A stretch of 27,987 bases of DNA from an uncultured Pedobacter sp. (GTDB lineage: Bacteria; Bacteroidota; Bacteroidia; Sphingobacteriales; Sphingobacteriaceae), in NCBI GenBank assembly GCA_946478755.1, contig CAMLDJ010000044.1:1-27987 (forward strand). The letters are read 5' to 3'. This document shows positions 8,801 to 15,133 of this stretch, one piece after another. Each line of letters starts with the position of its first letter. The stretch's first letter is position 1. The notes under the pieces were generated by a model that was given only the letters and a program-made list of their open reading frames with translations, was not told the DNA's origin and did no database searches. The translations under genes were made by a program, and so were the position numbers.

Positions 8801-9056
8801 CATTAGGTTTATCAACGACGGTAAAGGTATCCCCGCTGAATTCAGCGAAAAGATTTTTGAGCCCTTCTTCAGATTGCAAAATACAGATCAACCGGGAACA
8901 GGGATCGGACTTCCACTTGCGAAATCGCTGACAGAACTACATCATGGCTCGCTAAATTTCGTAGCAACCGACACAAACCTGGTGGTTTTCGAGTTAACTT
9001 TACCAGTACACCAAAAAATTGAATTCAAATTAAGTAGTTGGAAAAAGATAAAATAA
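5868..9056 (+). CDS. HTCS-type sensor histidine kinase (periplasmic propeller + kinase)
   Basis: A 1062-aa sensor of the hybrid two-component system class that in Bacteroidota detects glycan fragments in the periplasm. In order: N-terminal signal/anchor (1-22); two seven-bladed reg_prop propellers (about 25-690) with repeated WIGT-type blades such as DKKGLIWIGTRGGLNRFDG; a Y_Y_Y domain (about 700-770); one membrane helix (about 781-800); a HisKA domain with phosphoacceptor H837 in AHEIQTPLTLI (Q in place of the usual R); and an HATPase_c domain with N box NLISNAIKYA, NDGKGIP and GTGIGL. Standard HTCS proteins carry a receiver and AraC HTH in the same chain; here they are in the next frame. 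The frames overlap by 19 nt, and one extra A at 9042-9046 would fuse them. Confidence 0.92.
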   Translation: MRPVISFVFFQVMLFFAIFICKGQSHYFKHYQADDGLAHNSVTSILQDKKGLIWIGTRGGLNRFDGYTFKTYKNEKNRFGNIGNNIVTTIVEDKNGALWIGTGTGIFKYDLHKEVFTPLEIAPQIYIDQILTDHENNLFFLAEDSLYKYIQKENLVVNLNIRASCLAIDSGMNLWMGNHDGVIRSYNLRTKLTSSVRIIDQNVPANLRSISKIFAAKDNELLIGCFKQGLKCYNTKTGLIRTLPLFNRDNPDIYVRDITAGSNKEYWVATESGIYIYDLATNTSRNLRKRPGDPYSISDNAVYTVCRDNHGGMWAGTFFGGLNYYSKENARFEKYYPLLGSNSISGSAVREICPDNNGNLWIGTEDAGFNKFNIKTGRFTNYTSTGKKGDVSYPNIHGLLAWDNQLFIGPFFHGMEIMDIRTGLIKERFKLIGDKGDQVSDFVLSIYLTKDSTLLIGTAYNGSGLFSYDRKHKTFTRIKQIPYDTYVFDIKEDQEGNIWTGSVSQGAFYYHPKTGKHGNIRFGDKVNNKIENEFPVYGILEDSNHAMWFTTEGGGLIRLSPDRKTFKKYTTENGLPSNVLFRMLEDDSRHLWISSLKGLICFDMRTEKFKVYTQSNGLITDQFNFNSAYKDPNGKMYFGSVKGMIAFDPKEFEKKEVGPPTYITGFEINNKESIPNSSNGPLYHSILYTDSIVLEYGQNNFSIEFAALNYSSPEVTRYEYLMQGLDESRTYLSSNRKAYFTGLPAGDYTFIVRAKSNVGSWTGNERRLFIKVLPPLWKSYPAYCLYLLLVAISLFWSIRYYHRHLERKNLNKLQLFEHEKEKEIYQAKIEFFTNIAHEIQTPLTLILGPLERMIKKAEAQWGIKKSLLMVEKNAKRLAELTSQLLDFRKTEMHQFGLSFVNTDIKRLLKEQIAVFKPEAEKSNICLDLELPGGPVTVFADTEALVKICSNLISNAIKYAAKTATVILAEVHPTDEQITIRFINDGKGIPAEFSEKIFEPFFRLQNTDQPGTGIGLPLAKSLTELHHGSLNFVATDTNLVVFELTLPVHQKIEFKLSSWKKIK
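9038..9056 (+). other. Frame overlap between HTCS kinase and regulator; possible one-base deletion
   Basis: The kinase frame reads AGT TGG AAA AAG ATA AAA TAA; the regulator frame reads TTG GAA AAA GAT AAA. Adding one A to the five-A run at 9042-9046 gives an uninterrupted W-K-K-D-K-I-S-M-T-D-S-I-L-I-I-D-D junction. This is the linker length and order expected between the HATPase and receiver of a fused HTCS. Confidence 0.65.
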
Positions 9057-9058
9057 GT

Positions 9059-9847
9059 ATGACCGACAGTATTCTAATTATAGATGACAACGAAGATATC
9101 TTGGAATTTTTATCTGAAGTTCTTGGCGATACCTATACCCTCCACCTGGCCGCCGATGGGGAAATTGCGCAGGATATCCTGGATAGAGAGATTGTCGACC
9201 TCATCATATCAGATATCATGATGCCCGGAACAGACGGTTTCGAACTTTGCCTGCTCGTAAAATCCAATGTGGAATACTGCCATATACCTGTCGTGTTGTT
9301 AACCTCACAAAACACGTATAAAGCACACATTGATAGCCTTGAAGTTGGTGCCGACCTCTATATCCAAAAACCATTTTCTCCTGAACTGCTACGGCTGCAA
9401 ATCGCCAATCTGCTTAAGAACCGGTTAAAAATAAAAGTGCATTTTGCGAGCTCGCCCTTTGAAGATGTACGTGTAATGGCACATTCAAAAACTGATGAAG
9501 CCTTCCTGAAGAAGCTGGACGAGTACATCCGCAAAAATATCAAAGACCCGAATATTGATATTGATCAGCTTGCAGAACACATGAACATGAGCCGCCCTAC
9601 TTTTTACCGTAAGATAAAATCCCTTTCCTCGTTATCTCCAAAGGAACTGATCGATATTACACGCCTTAAAAAAGCTACGCGACTCATTGCACAAAATGAA
9701 TTCACCTTGTTCGAAATTGCTAAACTGGTAGGCTACAGCAGCCAAAGCCTCTTTAATAAAAATTTCCAAAAGTACTTTAATGTTACTCCACTGGAATATA
9801 TCAATTCGTTGTCTAAGGATATCGACCTTCAAAAAGGATTAAACTGA
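9059..9847 (+). CDS. Response regulator: receiver domain + AraC-type HTH (C-terminal half of an HTCS)
   Basis: A 262-aa protein from ATG 9059, two bases after the kinase stop; the open frame itself extends back to a TTG at 9038. The receiver domain spans about 3-118 with acidic pocket D9/D10, phosphoacceptor D52 in IISDIMMPG and K104 in IQKPF. An AraC-family DNA-binding domain with two helix-turn-helix units fills about 155-255 (LAEHMNMSRPTFYRKIK, then IAKLVGYSSQSLFNKNFQKYF). It is the output part of the adjacent kinase and probably activates nearby hydrolase genes. Either it is a real separate gene, translationally coupled to the kinase, or the two are one HTCS of about 1330 aa broken by a missing base. 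Confidence 0.9.
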   Translation: MTDSILIIDDNEDILEFLSEVLGDTYTLHLAADGEIAQDILDREIVDLIISDIMMPGTDGFELCLLVKSNVEYCHIPVVLLTSQNTYKAHIDSLEVGADLYIQKPFSPELLRLQIANLLKNRLKIKVHFASSPFEDVRVMAHSKTDEAFLKKLDEYIRKNIKDPNIDIDQLAEHMNMSRPTFYRKIKSLSSLSPKELIDITRLKKATRLIAQNEFTLFEIAKLVGYSSQSLFNKNFQKYFNVTPLEYINSLSKDIDLQKGLN

Positions 9848-9882
9848 GCGGCCCATATTCAACCCTTTTAATTAAATTAATT

Positions 9883-11451
9883 TCATTCGCCTACAGGGAT
9901 AGCCATGTCAACACCAGTCGCGGTAGCGACACCAAAGTTCGGTGAACCATCAGTGTTCCAGGTGATCTTTTGCATCCTGGGTGTTCTTGACCCATTGGTC
10001 GTACCGGGTACACTTCGCGCATGGTATATAAACCAGTTCTCTTTTCGCAACACGCCATTCGGGTCAGTATAGCTGCTGCTGAAAAAACCATTGTGCCCTG
10101 GTCCATAAACGGAGTTCGCATCATTTCTAACAAATACCTGTTTCTTATTGATCCAATCGGTAGCTACTGTAGGATTACCTCCGGCTTTCAGCTGTATCTG
10201 TCCAAGACAGTAGTCGTCGCTGCTGTAGCGGCTGGCCGAATAGATGATAAACACGGGGCTGCTGCCATCTTTTTGCAGCATGATCGGCCCTTCATTAACG
10301 CCCGCTCCCAGGGAGTTAGGCTCATGCTTTTCCCAGTTGTTCGTTGGTGATGATATTTTTACCCTCGGGCCGTTTATCGTCCAGGGGTTTGACATAGTCG
10401 CCAGATAAATGTATTGTTTGTACCTGGATGCTGTACTTTCCCATCCCGACCAGATAAAATAATTGGCCGATCCTATCGTCAGCACCGAACCATCAATAGC
10501 CCATTGATCGGTTGAATCGAATATTTTGCCCTTAAAAGTCCATGGTCCGGTCATAGGGTCTGCATTTGCATTTTCCAATACATACATGCGATGGGTATCA
10601 CCGGTTCCGTCATTGGCAGCAAAATAGAGATACCATTTGCCTGAAAGATAGTGCAATTCAGGGGCCCATATATTGGAAGAATAAGCGGTGCCAGCAGGTG
10701 GTGTCCACACCACAGTTTCTGTAGCTGTTGACAACAATGACATCGACGTCGTTTTTCTAAGGCCTATTTTATTGCCCCTGGTATACATGAAATAATAATA
10801 GCCATCTTTTTGTGCTACGTAGGGGTCTGGTCTGCTTGCCTCGATCAGCGGGTTTTGAAAATTGACGTTATGGAAATTAAACAGATCCTGTGTGCCGGTA
10901 ACGGTACTTTTTTGCCTGATCTTCGTTCCGGGCGTATTATTTTCCGGGTCTACGACCATTTTCATGCCGGTCGCTTTATTCGTAAGCGAGTACACATTGT
11001 TACTGCCTGAATAGGCAATTGACCAGCGTTGAGCATCAGTAAGATCGTCGCTGCCCTGTTGCAGGATAGCTCCGGATGTTGATGAGGGAGACTCCAAACA
11101 TTTGTTGCTGGTTACATTGACCAGTTTGTAGTAAGTCGCATCCATTTTTACGAGTGTCCATTTCTGGCCATTGTTGGGAAACCAGGACCACTGCTGGATC
11201 TTCGCATTCTCAGCTGTTGAATTGCCCGTTACCTCGACTACCGGACCGCCAGGTGAAGATGACACACCGCGAATCCGATATGTGGCCCCATCAATTAGCG
11301 TACCCAGCGGCGGAGCAGCGTTAATCCCTGCATTCACGCTTTCTAAACGTTCCAGACCAGGATCGGCCGCTGCCTTTGTAAGTTCTTTTTGACAGCCAGT
11401 CCCCAACAATAGGATGACGGCCGCCAGTTTGGTAAACGATCTCATATTCAT
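9883..11451 (-). CDS. Lipoprotein with ricin-type lectin domain and GH43 hydrolase domain
   Basis: A 522-aa surface or periplasmic enzyme. Residues 1-20 form an SPII signal with lipobox LLGTGC (C20; C18 if the second Met is used). Residues about 50-195 form a ricin B/RICIN-like beta-trefoil lectin (repeats with QQWSW, QKWTLV, KCLE, QRWSI, DLFNFH) that probably binds glycan. Residues about 200-520 form a GH43 propeller with D209 in RPDPYV, D320 in WAIDGSV and E387 in VNEGPIM as base, pKa modulator and acid; IWAPELHYLSGKWYLYFAA is also typical of the family. The motifs fit alpha-L-arabinofuranosidase-like enzymes. It converges on the HTCS operon and is divergent from the GH5-like gene, with paired 27-bp elements between them. 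Confidence 0.9.
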   Translation of the reverse strand: MNMRSFTKLAAVILLLGTGCQKELTKAAADPGLERLESVNAGINAAPPLGTLIDGATYRIRGVSSSPGGPVVEVTGNSTAENAKIQQWSWFPNNGQKWTLVKMDATYYKLVNVTSNKCLESPSSTSGAILQQGSDDLTDAQRWSIAYSGSNNVYSLTNKATGMKMVVDPENNTPGTKIRQKSTVTGTQDLFNFHNVNFQNPLIEASRPDPYVAQKDGYYYFMYTRGNKIGLRKTTSMSLLSTATETVVWTPPAGTAYSSNIWAPELHYLSGKWYLYFAANDGTGDTHRMYVLENANADPMTGPWTFKGKIFDSTDQWAIDGSVLTIGSANYFIWSGWESTASRYKQYIYLATMSNPWTINGPRVKISSPTNNWEKHEPNSLGAGVNEGPIMLQKDGSSPVFIIYSASRYSSDDYCLGQIQLKAGGNPTVATDWINKKQVFVRNDANSVYGPGHNGFFSSSYTDPNGVLRKENWFIYHARSVPGTTNGSRTPRMQKITWNTDGSPNFGVATATGVDMAIPVGE

Positions 11452-11468
11452 AAATAAAATTTATTTAC

Positions 11469-11507
11469 ACTGCAATAAGCATTTGTAGCTGGAAAATAAA
11501 TTGCAGT
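11469..11507. repeat. Inverted repeat ACTGCAAT / ATTGCAGT
   Basis: Eight-base arms at 11469-11476 and 11500-11507 are perfect complements separated by 23 bp. They begin 18 bp upstream of the GH43 lipoprotein ATG, within its likely leader or core promoter. This could be a leader stem-loop or an operator; nothing decides which. Confidence 0.35.
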
Positions 11508-11563
11508 ATGGTTTATATTTGGTTAGTTGCTAATCAAAGTAAAGGAATGGTGTTTGTTAAATC

Positions 11564-11590
11564 TGATCATCTTTTTGTCGAAATGTCTCA
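11564..11590 (+). promoter_or_regulatory. 27-bp regulatory element, copy A
   Basis: TGATCA, then TTTTTGTCG, then TGTCTCA. It has one mismatch with the copy at 5696-5722. Its TGATCA end points towards the leftward GH43 lipoprotein gene, 112 bp from that start codon. It is a candidate site for the AraC-type output domain of the neighbouring HTCS. Confidence 0.55.
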
Positions 11591-11708
11591 TTTTTTTCGG
11601 ATATAAGTAGCTGTCACTCAGGGAGTATTTGAAAGCCTAAAAGGATGTTCGTTTTTCTGCTGGCTGTCGCAGGCTCGATCCGAACAAAACAGCAATGCGC
11701 CGGTAAAA

Positions 11709-11735
11709 TGAGACAAAACGGCAAAGAATTGATCA
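11709..11735 (-). promoter_or_regulatory. 27-bp regulatory element, copy B (inverted)
   Basis: Read on the minus strand it begins TGATCA, contains TTTGCCG and ends TGTCTCA. It matches copy A at 20 of 27 positions, with both ends fully conserved, and agreement continues into TTTT beyond the TGTCTCA end. It lies 50 bp upstream of the GH5-like ATG, immediately before the likely core promoter, and its TGATCA end again faces the gene it would control. Confidence 0.5.
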
Positions 11736-11785
11736 GATCCGGCAACAGAAGTTAACTACTTTGCCGTAAAAAATTATAAACGCAC

Positions 11786-12844
11786 ATGAGGAACCTATTC
11801 ACCTTCTTTTTCTTTTCTTTTTTCATAATCAGTACGGCGACGGCACAAAGTCGCTGGACGCCGGAGCAGGCAAATGCCTGGTATAAAAAACAGCCCTGGA
11901 TAACAGGCTGCAATTTTCAGCCTTCTACCGCAATTAATCAGTTAGAAATGTTCCAGGCTGATACTTTTGATCCGGAGACATTAGACAAAGAACTGGGATG
12001 GGCTGAGGAATTAGGATTCAACACCATGAGAGTATTCTTACACCATGTAGCCTGGACCTCTGACAAGGAGGGTTTCAAGAAACGCTTAGATCAATACCTG
12101 GATATTTCCACAAAGCATAAGATCAGGACGATGCTGGTCTTTTTTGATGATTGCTGGAATGATAAGTACCAGGCAGGAAAACAGCCGGAGCCTAAGCCCG
12201 GGGTTCATAATAGTGGTTGGGTGAGGGACCCGGGTACCGATATCCGCAACAATCCTGATAGTTTAAAAATGCTCGAGCGTTATGTAAAGGACGTCATGAT
12301 AACCTATAAAAACGACAGCCGGGTGTTGATGTGGGACCTTTACAATGAGCCTGGTAACAGCCAATATGTAGAGAAGAGCCTGCCTTTATTGAAATTGGTT
12401 TTCGGATGGGCAAAAACGGTGAATCCCAGCCAGCCGATCACTTCAGGTATCTGGAGTTTTGGTGCTAACTTCGACAACCTGAATAAATTCCAGCTGGAAA
12501 ACTCTGATGTGATTACCTACCACCACTACGGTTATGTTGACGCACACCTCAGAAAGATCGAAGAGCTTAAGCAATATAAGCGTCCCCTGGTATGTACCGA
12601 GTATATGGCCAGGAAGAACGGTAGTTTATTCCAGACCGTTATGCCAATGTTGAAAGCACAAAATGTAGGTGCGGTGCACTGGGGTTTTGTTTCAGGAAAA
12701 ACCAATACGATCTTCGCCTGGGATACACCCAGACCTGATGGCAAGGAACCTGAGCTTTGGTTCCACGATATCTACAAAAAAGACAAAACGCCTTTCAGTA
12801 AAAATGAAATCCAGGTTATCAAATCGCTGACAAGCAAGAAATAA
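11786..12844 (+). CDS. Secreted GH5-like (clan GH-A) glycoside hydrolase
   Basis: A 352-aa TIM-barrel hydrolase of the cellulase/GH5-like type. A Phe-rich signal peptide (residues 1-20, cleavage near ATAQ) targets it for export. The acid/base glutamate E188 follows Asn in DLYNEPGN at the end of strand 4, and the nucleophile is probably E272 in LVCTEYMA at the end of strand 7, the clan GH-A arrangement. HHYGYVD and the late tryptophan in VHWGFVSGKTNT fit substrate-binding loops. Such Bacteroidota proteins are often named cellulase or 1,4-beta-xylanase without proof. It is probably co-regulated with the divergent GH43 lipoprotein and is followed by a strong hairpin terminator. Confidence 0.87.
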   Translation: MRNLFTFFFFSFFIISTATAQSRWTPEQANAWYKKQPWITGCNFQPSTAINQLEMFQADTFDPETLDKELGWAEELGFNTMRVFLHHVAWTSDKEGFKKRLDQYLDISTKHKIRTMLVFFDDCWNDKYQAGKQPEPKPGVHNSGWVRDPGTDIRNNPDSLKMLERYVKDVMITYKNDSRVLMWDLYNEPGNSQYVEKSLPLLKLVFGWAKTVNPSQPITSGIWSFGANFDNLNKFQLENSDVITYHHYGYVDAHLRKIEELKQYKRPLVCTEYMARKNGSLFQTVMPMLKAQNVGAVHWGFVSGKTNTIFAWDTPRPDGKEPELWFHDIYKKDKTPFSKNEIQVIKSLTSKK

Positions 12845-12847
12845 CAT

Positions 12848-12879
12848 AAAAAAGTGCCCACGCTGCAGGGCGCTTTTTT
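12848..12879. terminator. Bidirectional intrinsic terminator
   Basis: A 12-bp stem, AAAAAAGTGCCC pairing with GGGCGCTTTTTT through one G-U pair, has an 8-nt loop and A/T tracts on both sides. It begins 4 bp after the GH5-like stop and ends 15 bp before the stop of the convergent MFS gene, so it can serve both. Confidence 0.85.
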
Positions 12880-12893
12880 ATTAACTGTTGCCC

Positions 12894-14120
12894 TTAGGCT
12901 CTCCATATGAGGACAGCGGCCCGTTTACCCGAAAATCTGGTTTTATAAAGTACAAACATCAAAGTGGTCAGCATCCCGATCAGGCCGGCAATACCTACCG
13001 CCAGCTTCGGACCAAAGGCATGCGCGCCCCAGCCGATCAGTAGACTGCCAATAGGGATCATCCCTTGATAGGCCATTACATAATAACTGATGGCCCTGCC
13101 CCTCATTTCCGGATTGGCATGTGTCTGGATATACGTATTGATCGCGGAGGTTTGAGCCATCATGCCCAGCCCGCTTAACGTCATAAATGCAAGTGCCAGA
13201 GGTAAGACAGAAGCATAAGACAGCAAGACGAGGCTCAAGCCAAATATTCCACTCGCAAGGATCGTGATCTTCATCAATGGCTTTGCTGATTTTAAATTGG
13301 CCAGGTACATGGCACTGATTACCGATCCGAAGCCAGCCGCACTTTCAAACCAGCTGAACGTACCTGCGCCACCATTAAAAACATCTTTGGCAAAAATAGG
13401 CATTAAAGTGTTGAACGGGATGACAAATAAGCTGCTGATGCCGATCATAATGATCATGCTGCTCAGTTCTTTGTCTCCCGAAATGTATTTGAATCCCTCT
13501 TCCAGTTCAGTCCAGATGCTTTTTTGTCCATGAGGAATTACGGAAAGGTTTAGCTTCATCATCAGCAGACAGGCGAGGACTGGAATATAACTTACAAAAT
13601 TCCCGGCAAAACAAAAGGTTTCGCCAAAAGTACTAAGGATAACACCGGCAATTGCCGGACCTACGATCCGTGCAAGGTTGGCCATGGTAGAATTTAATGC
13701 AATAGCATTTGGTAGATCTGTTTTATCTTCTACCATCTCGACCATCAGCGACTGGCGACAGGTTACGTCAAAAGCATTGATGATGCCTTGAAGAAGGCTT
13801 AATGCAATGATGACAGGAATGTTATAATATTTGAAAAAGATAATCGCAGCTAAAGCACCCGCCTGTGCCATAGAGATGACCTGTGTAATCAGTAGGATTT
13901 TATATTTGTTATGCCTGTCTATCAAACTGCCCGCGTACGGAGACAGCACTAATGAAGGGATTAGACTTACAAAACCCACCAGACCAAGTAGGATCGCCGA
14001 GCCCGTTAGGCGGTAAACGAGCCAGCTCACCGCAGTCTTCTGCATCCAGGTGCCGATAAGGGAAATGGATTGCCCATAAAAGAAGAGTTTAAAATTACGG
14101 TACTTTAAAGATCTGAACAT
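12894..14120 (-). CDS. MFS transporter (DHA3/EntS-like exporter)
   Basis: A 408-aa inner-membrane major facilitator protein with about 11-12 hydrophobic helices. The N-terminus MFRSLKYRNFKLFFYGQSISLIGTW is typical of the MFS_3 (EntS/DHA3) drug- and siderophore-efflux group, and the motif A-like loop GSLIDRHNKYK follows helix 2. The open frame reaches a TTG at 14150, but the ATG at 14120 matches the usual family start and is preferred. It is divergent from a LysR gene with a 110-bp spacer carrying repeats, so that regulator probably controls it. The substrate is unknown. Confidence 0.88.
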   Translation of the reverse strand: MFRSLKYRNFKLFFYGQSISLIGTWMQKTAVSWLVYRLTGSAILLGLVGFVSLIPSLVLSPYAGSLIDRHNKYKILLITQVISMAQAGALAAIIFFKYYNIPVIIALSLLQGIINAFDVTCRQSLMVEMVEDKTDLPNAIALNSTMANLARIVGPAIAGVILSTFGETFCFAGNFVSYIPVLACLLMMKLNLSVIPHGQKSIWTELEEGFKYISGDKELSSMIIMIGISSLFVIPFNTLMPIFAKDVFNGGAGTFSWFESAAGFGSVISAMYLANLKSAKPLMKITILASGIFGLSLVLLSYASVLPLALAFMTLSGLGMMAQTSAINTYIQTHANPEMRGRAISYYVMAYQGMIPIGSLLIGWGAHAFGPKLAVGIAGLIGMLTTLMFVLYKTRFSGKRAAVLIWRA

Positions 14121-14172
14121 AGGTGTGTTTATTTTTGATGCTTGCTGCAAATTTCGGTATAAGATTTAAATA

Positions 14173-14212
14173 GGTAAAATTGATTGTTTTAATGCTATTG
14201 ATTAGTTTTACC
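14173..14212. promoter_or_regulatory. Candidate LysR operator between MFS and lysR-type genes
   Basis: Outer inverted arms GGTAAAA (14173-14179) and TTTTACC (14206-14212) enclose two direct copies of ATTGATT (14179-14185 and 14197-14203; period 18 bp), each followed within two bases by TTTTA. The position in a divergent LysR-target spacer fits a LysR-family binding site. The binding itself is inference. Confidence 0.45.
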
Positions 14213-14230
14213 GATGGATAGGTGTAATTT

Positions 14231-15118
14231 ATGGAACTAAGACAGATCAACTATTTTATTAAGGCTGCCGAGCTATTGCATTTTACGGATGCGGCTGCAG
14301 CTAGTTTTGTTACCCAATCTACCCTTTCTCAGCAGATCAAGCAACTCGAAGAGGAGCTGGGTACCTTGCTGTTTTACCGGCTGGGAAAGCAAGTGCGGCT
14401 CACGGAAGCAGGAGAGGTCTTCCTCGGCCATGCCAGACAGGTTATCCTCGACGTAAAGAAATCCCGACAGGCTATTCTTGAATTGAATAACCTTGTTATT
14501 GGTGATTTGAAAATCGGGGTAACCTATGCTTTCAGCTCGATGCTGCTTCCGGCGCTGGCACCCTTTTCATCCAAATACCCCGGAATAAAAATTGTGGTTG
14601 AATATGGCCCGGCACTTGAACTGGAGCATAAACTGAAACAGGGAGAACTGGATGTGATCCTGGCCTTTCATGACCAGTCCGACAACGACGATCTGAGCCT
14701 GGAAATGGAACACCTTTTTTCGTCAAGGATCATGATGGTCGTGTCCAGGAAACACCCCCTGGCGGATCTTAAAAAGATCTCTTTGGTTGATCTGGCTAAA
14801 GTGGAGCTGATCCTGCCGAGCAAAGGCTTCAGTTCGAGGGATCTCCTGAACGAACTGTTCAGAAAAGGCCGCCTTATACCACAGATCAAAATTGAAATGA
14901 ACGATGTACATTCGCTCCTGTCCATGGTGGAGGAGGGCAATTGGGCAACCATTATCAATGAGAAGGCCATTATCACCTGGGAAACTCTGGTGGCTATCCC
15001 AATCTCAGGAAAAGAATATTATAAACAGGCCTTTATCCTATGGCAAAAAGGTGGGTACCGGAAAAAATCGGCCACCTTATTTGTAGACGAGTTGATCCGA
15101 ACCTTTCTGGGTTCATAA
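14231..15118 (+). CDS. LysR-family transcriptional regulator
   Basis: A 295-aa regulator of normal LysR length. The N-terminal winged HTH (residues 1-60) reads MELRQINYFIKAAELLHFTDAA, then STLSQQIKQLEEELG and LFYRLGKQVRLTEAG, the classical family signature. A linker helix (about 61-88) and a periplasmic-binding-like effector domain (about 90-290, starting IGDLKIGVTYAF) follow. It is divergent from the MFS gene, the usual place for a LysR regulator of an exporter, and probably also represses itself through the shared spacer. The effector is unknown. Confidence 0.92.
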   Translation: MELRQINYFIKAAELLHFTDAAAASFVTQSTLSQQIKQLEEELGTLLFYRLGKQVRLTEAGEVFLGHARQVILDVKKSRQAILELNNLVIGDLKIGVTYAFSSMLLPALAPFSSKYPGIKIVVEYGPALELEHKLKQGELDVILAFHDQSDNDDLSLEMEHLFSSRIMMVVSRKHPLADLKKISLVDLAKVELILPSKGFSSRDLLNELFRKGRLIPQIKIEMNDVHSLLSMVEEGNWATIINEKAIITWETLVAIPISGKEYYKQAFILWQKGGYRKKSATLFVDELIRTFLGS

Positions 15119-15133
15119 GCCTCCCTTGCCTCC

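Larger units (their letters stand above)
11452..11785. other. 334-bp divergent intergenic region with paired regulatory elements
   Basis: The region contains no credible gene. It separates the GH43 lipoprotein (leftward) from the GH5-like hydrolase (rightward) and must carry both promoters. It holds an 8-bp inverted repeat near the leftward gene (11469-11507), two inverted copies of the 27-bp element (11564-11590 and 11709-11735), and a near -7 box TACTTTG at 11757-11763 for the rightward gene. Confidence 0.7.

Noticed and set aside
11641..11700. GTTCG...CGAAC short inverted repeat between the two operator copies
   Set aside because: The five-base arms with a long spacer are expected by chance.
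1..12844. Calling the region a complete polysaccharide utilisation locus
   Set aside because: No SusC/SusD pair is present in the window; only hydrolases and an HTCS are seen, so it is described as PUL-like.
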